A DNA stretch of 11,460 nt from Bacteroidales bacterium. Its GTDB lineage: Bacteria; Bacteroidota; Bacteroidia; Bacteroidales; Muribaculaceae. The notes under the pieces are model-generated. The model saw only the letters and a program-made list of their open reading frames with translations, was not told the DNA's origin and did no database searches. The translations under genes were made by a program, and so were the position numbers. The stretch spans positions 1-11,460 of the forward strand of contig SFER01000054.1 of NCBI GenBank assembly GCA_004557195.1, written 5' to 3'. Below, piece after piece: positions 7,051 to 11,460 of the stretch (positions within the stretch are counted from its first letter, which is position 1; each line of letters opens with the position of its first letter).

Positions 7051-7077
7051 CCACCCCGGAGGTGGTGGCAGGCTGTC
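7051..7077. repeat. 27-bp repeat with CCACC/GGTGG hairpin
   Basis: Identical to 7443-7469 over 27 bp, and 25 bp of it recur inverted at 7131-7155 with three mismatches. CCACC (7051-7055) pairs with GGTGG (7064-7068). A flanking ACAGCC (7038-7043) can also pair with GGCTGT (7071-7076), enclosing the inner hairpin in a longer stem. Confidence 0.8.
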
Positions 7078-7130
7078 ATCGCACAACACAACATTGACAC
7101 ACAGCACAATACAGCACCATGGAGGAAACA

Positions 7131-7157
7131 ACAGCCCCGCACCACCTCCGGGGTGCG
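7131..7157. repeat. Inverted copy of the hairpin repeat
   Basis: CACCACCTCCGGGGTG (7140-7155) is the exact reverse complement of 7052-7067. Together with the modules on either side it makes 6965-7077 and 7131-7256 into the arms of a large imperfect inverted repeat around a 53-bp A/C-rich centre. Confidence 0.75.
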
Positions 7158-7182
7158 ATTTTAGTGGAACGTCGCCACCCCC

Positions 7183-7230
7183 CCCCGCATGTCGCCACGA
7201 CCCAGCGTGGCGAAATACGGGGCTACGCAC
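7183..7230 (-). repeat. 48-bp inverted repeat module, right copy
   Basis: Reverse-complement partner of 6990-7037. The internal stem is CGCCACG/CGTGGCG (7193-7199 and 7206-7212). Compared with the left copy, three adjacent base pairs differ and all remain Watson-Crick. It is immediately preceded by a run of nine C (7178-7186), which its last four bases share. Confidence 0.85.
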
Positions 7231-7256
7231 GGCTGCAACCCCTCGCGGGGTGGCGA
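7231..7256. repeat. Hairpin module at the outer edge of the right arm
   Basis: ACCCC (7238-7242) and GGGGT (7247-7251) pair around a TCGC loop. In reverse orientation this occupies the same place relative to the 48-bp module as the CCAACC/GGTTGG hairpin at 6965-6985 does in the left arm, so module order is conserved though sequence has diverged. Confidence 0.6.
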
Positions 7257-7292
7257 ATTACATCGCCTCTCGTCTCTTCGGCACGCAGCAAT

Positions 7293-7318
7293 CCCTGCAC
7301 AACTTCGTAAGTGCAGGG
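7293..7318. repeat. 8-bp perfect hairpin in the intergenic cluster
   Basis: CCCTGCAC (7293-7300) and GTGCAGGG (7311-7318) are perfect inverted copies around a 10-nt centre, inside which AC/GT can add two more pairs. No T-run follows on either strand, so it is not an obvious terminator. The surrounding 7261-7378 shows no gene that I recognise. Confidence 0.65.
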
Positions 7319-7378
7319 TCGTTATAATCAGGCACGCCACTTTTGTGGCTTTCCGATGATGCAGCGCGCGACCACTAA

Positions 7379-7470
7379 TGGCGCAGCGAAGCGCCCACCC
7401 CTCCGCCACTGGCAGAGACGACGACCAAAGGCGGACATTTCTCCACCCCGGAGGTGGTGGCAGGCTGTCG
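7379..7470. repeat. Copy 2 of the modular repeat, lacking the 48-bp module
   Basis: The 67-bp core (7379-7445) runs directly into the 27-bp repeat (7443-7469), without the 48-bp module that separates these parts in copy 1. The mismatches break one pair in the CTCCGCC hairpin (the partner reads GGCAGAG), as in a decaying copy. This is a modular, partial duplicate in direct orientation to copy 1. Confidence 0.8.
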
Positions 7471-7580
7471 CTCCACCCAGGCTGTAATCCCCGAAAATCA
7501 TAGTTAAATTAGGCAAAAACACAAAAATCCGCCAAAAATGCACGAAATCCCACTCCGCACGCTGTAATTTCCAACCGGGG
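7471..7580. other. Gene-free A-rich stretch before the secDF terminator
   Basis: I see no gene, promoter consensus or strong hairpin. A GCTGTAAT motif occurs at both ends (about 7482 and 7561), which is probably chance or a repeat remnant. Confidence 0.4.
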
Positions 7581-7614
7581 ATAAAAGTAAAGGTCGCCAA
7601 ACGGCGACCTTTAC
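7581..7614 (-). terminator. Intrinsic terminator of secDF
   Basis: A perfect 12-bp stem (7587-7598 with 7603-7614) closed by a 4-nt loop. Read on the minus strand it is followed by TTTTAT (7586-7581). It lies 32 bp past the secDF stop codon and is the clear end of that transcription unit. Confidence 0.9.
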
Positions 7615-7645
7615 AAGGGTTGTTATTTGAAATCGTTGTTTTATT

Positions 7646-10516
7646 TTACTGCTTACTTGTATCCTTCTTGCTGAACACGCCTTGGAGAATGTGAGCGATA
7701 GGAGTAGCAATGAAGATTGATGCACATGTACCGGTGCATACACCGAGCAACATTGCGCTTGTGAAGCTGCGGATGGTTTCACCACCGAGAATCACGATGC
7801 AGAGGAGCACGAGCACTGTACTTACAGATGTCATGATGGTACGAGTGAGGGTGCTGTTGAGCGATTTGTTAAATACCACTTTCTGGTCTTCCTTTGGATA
7901 GAGACCGCGCATTTCACGGATACGGTCGAATACCACCACGGTATCGTTAACTTGATAACCGATGATTGTAAGGATTGCCGCGATGAATGTCTGGTCGATT
8001 TCCAATGAGAATGGAAGGATACCGTAGAACAATGAGTAGAAGCCGATGATTGTATAGGCTGTGAATGCTACGGCTGCGAGTGCACCAAGTGAGAACGAGA
8101 GGTTGTGGAATCGGAGCAAGATGTAGAGTGCCATTGCAAGGAGCGAGAGTGCTACTGCCCAGATTGCGCCCACTGTGATGTCGGCGGCAATCGACGGACC
8201 TACTTTCTCGGCAGATTGAACACCAATTGCCTCATTTGATGTTGAGAAGTCGGCTTGCGACATTCCGTTGAGTTCGCTTTCAAGACCTTTGTAAAGTTTC
8301 TCCATGATTTCATCGTCGATATTCTCGCTGTCGCTATCATAGTTGGTCGAGATACGCACCTTGGTGTCGTTGTCGATAGTGATTACCGAAACTGCGGCAT
8401 CGCCGAAGAGAGGTTGGAGTTTGTTTTGGAGTTCGTTGGTCTTAACGGCGTGGTCGAATTGAACGATGTAGTTTCTACCACCGGAGAAGTCGATACCGAG
8501 ACTGAGGCCGCGAGTGAAGAGCGACACGGTGATAATTGCCACAACGGCAAGTACAACGATAAACGCGGGTTTGCGTTTGCCAATAAAGTCAAACGAAGTA
8601 TTTTGCCAGAGTTTCTTGGTCAACGATGTGCTGAAGGTAACATTTTTGAATCCGCCGCGGTTCATGATGCCTTCGATGATAAGGCGAGATACAAACACTG
8701 CTGTGAAGAATGAGCAGAGGATACCGATAATCAATGTAGTGGCAAAACCTTTGATAGGACCTGTTCCGTAAATCAAGAGGATAAAGCCGGTGATGATTGA
8801 TGTGAGGTTGGAGTCGAAGATTGCAGAGAATGCGTTCTTGTAACCGTCGGCAACAGCCGATTTAGGATTCTTGCCTGCGCGGAGTTCCTCTTTAGTGCGC
8901 TCGAAGATAAGCACGTTGGCATCGACAGCCATACCGAGGGCGAGCACGATACCGGCGATACCCGAGAGGGTGAGCACTGCCTGGAACGATGCGAGGATAC
9001 CCATTGTGAAGAAGAGGTTGCAGAGGAGGCAGAAGTTAACCACCATACCGGGACCGAAGCCATAAACGCACACCATGAAAATCATAAGGAGCACGAGGGC
9101 TACGATAAACGACATGAAGCCGCTTTCGATTGCTGCCTTACCGAGCGAAGGACCGATGATGCTTTCCGACACGATATCTACGCGAGCCACCATCTTACCG
9201 CTCTTGAGCACGTTTGCCAAGTCTTTTGCCTCTTCTACCGAGAAGCGACCTGTGATTTGCGAGCGTCCGCCTTCGATTACCGAGTTCACATTAGGATATG
9301 AATACACTTGGTCGTCGAGCACGATTGCGATAGGCTTGCCGATATTGTTTTGAGTGATGCGAGCCCAGCGGCGTGAGCCTTCGTCGTTCATCGACATCGA
9401 CACCACATTGCCTTGGAGGTTATCGAAGTCGCTACTTGCATCTACGATAACATCACCATTGAGAACCGGCTTGCCTGCCGATGTCTTGAGAGCAACGAGA
9501 GTGAAGTATTTGCCTTTCTCGTCTTCGGCTTTCACGCTCCAACGAGCCTTGAGGTTGGCAGGAAGTACGCGACGAGCTTCGGCAGAGTTGAGGATTGCGT
9601 TAACTGTTGCAGTATCGGTTACAGCGGCAACACCGAGAACACAGCCGTTGCCTGCACCATTGAGGAGCTGCATGAGCGAGCGTCCTGCAGGTTGTGCGGC
9701 TGCTGTGTCGGCGGCTGTTGTGTCGGCAACGACCTTGTTAATTGAGTTCTCGCTGAGGAGGCTGAGTTGGTTAGCGAGGTCGTTAACGCTGTATGTTTCA
9801 TAGAACTCGAGGTTGGCGGTTCCGCGGAGGAGTTTGCGCACACGCTCAGGCTCTTTGATACCCGGAAGTTCGAGAAGGATTTGACCATCGCGCTCCATCT
9901 TTTGGATGTTAGGCGAAACAACACCGAAGCGGTCGATACGAGTGCGAAGCACATTGTATGAGTTATCCACCATCGAGTTTACTTCGGCTTTGAGGATAGC
10001 CTCAACTTGTTCGTTTGTAGCACCCGGTTGAATCGACTCGATTTTGTCGAAGATTACGGCGAGGCTGCCTTGGGGAGCCAATTTGTTGTATTCCTTGCAG
10101 AATGCGCCCACATAGTCGGCTTCGCGCTTGTGGAGCGAGTCGGTAACGGCGAGTGCGCGGTTGAAATTGGCGTCTGTGCTTTGGTGCGACAAAGCCCTCA
10201 AGATGTCGGGAACCGAAATCTGGAGAGTTACGTTCATACCACCTTTAAGGTCGAGGCCTAAGCCCACTTCCATCTCACGAGCCTGCTGGAATGTGTAATA
10301 ACCGAGGTACACTTTTTCCTTGGCGATTGAGTCGATATATGCGTTGTAGAACGATTTGTACTTAGCGTCCGAGGCATCTTCGGTTTTTGCCATCGAAGCC
10401 GCATAATCGGCTGCCTTCCCCTCATGATGCTTTGTTACAAATGAGAACGAAAGGTAAAAAGCACAAATCAGAACTAAGAGCGCAGATATCACTCTGATAA
10501 ATCCTTTAGTTTGCAT
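7646..10516 (-). CDS. secDF: Protein translocase SecDF, fused SecD-SecF
   Basis: The product is 956 residues and unites SecD (about 1-620) and SecF (about 640-956), the usual arrangement in Bacteroidetes. SecDF uses the proton gradient to pull preproteins through SecYEG on the periplasmic side. SecD landmarks are GLDLKGGMNVTLQISV (86-102), DRFGVVSPNIQ (195-205), ELPGIKEPERVRKLL and GMAVDANVLIFERTKEE (528-544), where D532 corresponds to the proton-path aspartate. SecF landmarks are LGIDFSGGRNYIVQF (673-687) and YQVNDTVVVFDRIRE (854-868) with D858. Two sets of membrane helices follow the N-terminal helix of each half. A Thr/Ala-rich stretch (about 265-280) marks a flexible linker in the periplasmic SecD head. 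I choose the ATG at 10516 over the in-frame ATG at 10588 because the latter overlaps the -7 box. Confidence 0.96.
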   Translation of the reverse strand: MQTKGFIRVISALLVLICAFYLSFSFVTKHHEGKAADYAASMAKTEDASDAKYKSFYNAYIDSIAKEKVYLGYYTFQQAREMEVGLGLDLKGGMNVTLQISVPDILRALSHQSTDANFNRALAVTDSLHKREADYVGAFCKEYNKLAPQGSLAVIFDKIESIQPGATNEQVEAILKAEVNSMVDNSYNVLRTRIDRFGVVSPNIQKMERDGQILLELPGIKEPERVRKLLRGTANLEFYETYSVNDLANQLSLLSENSINKVVADTTAADTAAAQPAGRSLMQLLNGAGNGCVLGVAAVTDTATVNAILNSAEARRVLPANLKARWSVKAEDEKGKYFTLVALKTSAGKPVLNGDVIVDASSDFDNLQGNVVSMSMNDEGSRRWARITQNNIGKPIAIVLDDQVYSYPNVNSVIEGGRSQITGRFSVEEAKDLANVLKSGKMVARVDIVSESIIGPSLGKAAIESGFMSFIVALVLLMIFMVCVYGFGPGMVVNFCLLCNLFFTMGILASFQAVLTLSGIAGIVLALGMAVDANVLIFERTKEELRAGKNPKSAVADGYKNAFSAIFDSNLTSIITGFILLIYGTGPIKGFATTLIIGILCSFFTAVFVSRLIIEGIMNRGGFKNVTFSTSLTKKLWQNTSFDFIGKRKPAFIVVLAVVAIITVSLFTRGLSLGIDFSGGRNYIVQFDHAVKTNELQNKLQPLFGDAAVSVITIDNDTKVRISTNYDSDSENIDDEIMEKLYKGLESELNGMSQADFSTSNEAIGVQSAEKVGPSIAADITVGAIWAVALSLLAMALYILLRFHNLSFSLGALAAVAFTAYTIIGFYSLFYGILPFSLEIDQTFIAAILTIIGYQVNDTVVVFDRIREMRGLYPKEDQKVVFNKSLNSTLTRTIMTSVSTVLVLLCIVILGGETIRSFTSAMLLGVCTGTCASIFIATPIAHILQGVFSKKDTSKQ

Positions 10517-10585
10517 TGTGTTAAATTGTTGTTTATTTTTAATGTTAATTTTTTTACTTTGAAAATTCGATGATATTTCAGCCTG

Positions 10586-10617
10586 CAAATATACGGCTTA
10601 TTTTTCAAGAAATAAAA
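10586..10617 (-). promoter_or_regulatory. Promoter of secDF
   Basis: On the minus strand, TATATTTG (10593-10586) is an exact -7 box. A near-match TTTA (10617-10614) lies 20 bp upstream in place of TTTG. The predicted leader is about 65 nt to the ATG at 10516. Confidence 0.65.
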
Positions 10618-10798
10618 TGAAAACGGCATTTTTGATAATAAAAATGCAATATTGTCAGCCACAAAGGTGAAAATAAGCCCATTTTATCCTTTTTTATTCG
10701 CCCGAATCATCTTCTCGCGCAACCACGTTTTTGCTTCCATTTTCTCCTTTTTTATATTTATATGCTTCTCGTGTGGAGTATTTTTGGTGAAGTTTTAG

Positions 10799-10806
10799 TA
10801 ACTTTA
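10799..10806 (+). promoter_or_regulatory. Possible weak -7 element of the lipoprotein gene
   Basis: TAACTTTA differs from TAnnTTTG at the last base and has no TTTG at the right distance. If used, the leader would be only about 10-15 nt. No better candidate is visible in the 230 bp between secDF and this gene, and nothing else is recognised in that gap. Confidence 0.3.
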
Positions 10807-10824
10807 CACCCAAATTTGAATTTT

Positions 10825-11460
10825 ATGACCGGACTTAAATATTCTTTCTATATTTTGGCGGCTGTGGCAGTGGCTCTGCTGCTTCATTCTTGCGCCAGCA
10901 TGGGCAGACCGAGCGGTGGCCCGCAAGATGTGCTCCCTCCGGTGTTTGTGGGGAGCAAGCCTTCGCCGGGCGCCGTTAATGTGGACGATAGAAAAATCGA
11001 AATCTACTTCGACGAACTCGTGGTGCTCAAGGACCAAAACGACAAGGTGGTGGTTTCGCCCGGACAACGCGAGATGCCTGTGATTCGCACCTCGGGGCGC
11101 AAAGTGCAGGTGGAGATTCGCGACTCGCTCATCCCCAACACCACCTACACCATCGATTTCAGCGATGCCATCCAGGACAACAACGAAGGGAATCCCATCG
11201 ACGGCTTCTCTTTTGCATTCTCCACCGGCGAGGTGATCGACACAATGCAGATTTCGGGAATCGTGCTCGATGCGCGCACCCTTGAGCCGCAGCAGAAAGT
11301 GCTCGTGGGCGTGCACAGCAATCTCGATGACACCGCATTCACCCACATCCCGCTGGAGCGCATTGCGCGAACCAACGACCGCGGGCAGTTCATTCTGCGC
11401 AATCTCAAGCCGGGAAAATATCATCTTTTTGCTCTCAACGATGTCGATCGCGACTATAAA
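10825..11460 (+). CDS. Ig-like domain lipoprotein, 3' end outside window
   Basis: The open frame runs 212 codons to the right edge without a stop. The signal sequence MTGLKYSFYILAAVAVALLLHSC ends in a lipobox with C23, so the mature protein should be lipid-anchored. An Ig-like domain (Big_5/SbsA type) follows, about 35-135, with GGPQDVLPPVFVGSKPSPG, IEIYFDELVVLKD, PNTTYTIDFSDAIQDNNEG and FSFAFSTG. From about 140 a second beta-sandwich resembling a carboxypeptidase-regulatory or SdrD-type fold begins (ISGIVLDARTLEPQQKVLVGV). The residues after the cysteine (ASMGR) lack the acidic run of Bacteroidetes surface-export lipoproteins, so a periplasmic orientation is somewhat more likely. This is a common conserved Bacteroidales lipoprotein of unknown function. 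It is divergent from secDF. Confidence 0.85.
   Translation, partial: MTGLKYSFYILAAVAVALLLHSCASMGRPSGGPQDVLPPVFVGSKPSPGAVNVDDRKIEIYFDELVVLKDQNDKVVVSPGQREMPVIRTSGRKVQVEIRDSLIPNTTYTIDFSDAIQDNNEGNPIDGFSFAFSTGEVIDTMQISGIVLDARTLEPQQKVLVGVHSNLDDTAFTHIPLERIARTNDRGQFILRNLKPGKYHLFALNDVDRDYK

Noticed and set aside
7093..7120. TTGACA-like sequence at 7094 resembling a sigma-70 promoter
   Set aside because: There is no matching -10 element, and Bacteroidetes use a different promoter consensus.
6838..7470. CRISPR array
   Set aside because: The repeats are neither regularly spaced nor separated by unique spacers of constant size, and no cas-like gene is present.
6901..7470. Insertion sequence or transposon remnant
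   Set aside because: No transposase fragment, clear terminal inverted repeats with target duplication, or integrase motif can be seen; the structure fits non-coding hairpin repeats better.
6791..7600. Several open frames of 60-115 codons on both strands between porQ and secDF
   Set aside because: They overlap one another in multiple frames, have no recognisable domains, are rich in Arg/Pro/Gly/His as expected from GC-rich repeats, and follow the repeat modules rather than gene-like boundaries.
10517..10588. N-terminal extension of SecDF to the ATG at 10588
   Set aside because: It overlaps the -7 box, and the natural membrane-segment start MQTKGFIRV begins at 10516.
10804..11424. 206-codon open frame antisense to the lipoprotein gene
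   Set aside because: The plus-strand frame has a signal peptide, lipobox and family motifs; the His/Val-rich antisense product has none.

Overview
The window looks like chromosomal DNA from a member of the Bacteroidales, possibly a Muribaculaceae-like gut bacterium (family level is a guess). Four things support this. Several genes carry the Bacteroidetes promoter signature (TTTG, about 20 bp, TAnnTTTG). Start codons are preceded by A/T-rich leaders rather than strong Shine-Dalgarno sites. SecD and SecF are fused into one polypeptide. There are type IX secretion system (T9SS) components and a T9SS cargo protein.

Layout, left to right. The left edge holds the 5' part of an AbiEi/DUF6088-type antitoxin-like gene on the minus strand, with a textbook promoter and an inverted repeat just downstream of it. 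Next is a membrane-anchored TPR protein (minus) with its own promoter and terminator. Divergent from it is a 920-residue secreted GH13 alpha-amylase-family enzyme with a C-terminal T9SS sorting domain, closed by a strong hairpin terminator. An HD-domain protein follows, converging with a small exported TonB C-terminal-domain protein. After a gene-poor stretch comes porQ, an outer-membrane T9SS component. About 850 bp without a credible gene then separates porQ from the oppositely oriented secDF. Divergent from secDF, a lipoprotein with an Ig-like (Big_5) domain runs off the right edge.

The genes have an export theme. SecDF assists Sec translocation across the inner membrane, which every T9SS cargo needs first. 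PorQ belongs to the T9SS outer-membrane attachment machinery, and the amylase is a predicted client of that pathway. These genes are not one operon; each appears to have its own transcription unit.

The least explained part is the porQ-secDF intergenic region (6799-7645). It holds a GC-rich modular repeat cluster: a 67-bp direct repeat, a 27-bp repeat, a 48-bp inverted repeat and several local hairpins. The two 48-bp copies differ mainly at three consecutive base pairs of an internal stem, and all three changes preserve pairing. That points to selection on, or mechanistic use of, a folded RNA or single-stranded DNA structure, and suggests a REP/BIME-like family rather than coding sequence. Short open frames here show no recognisable protein.
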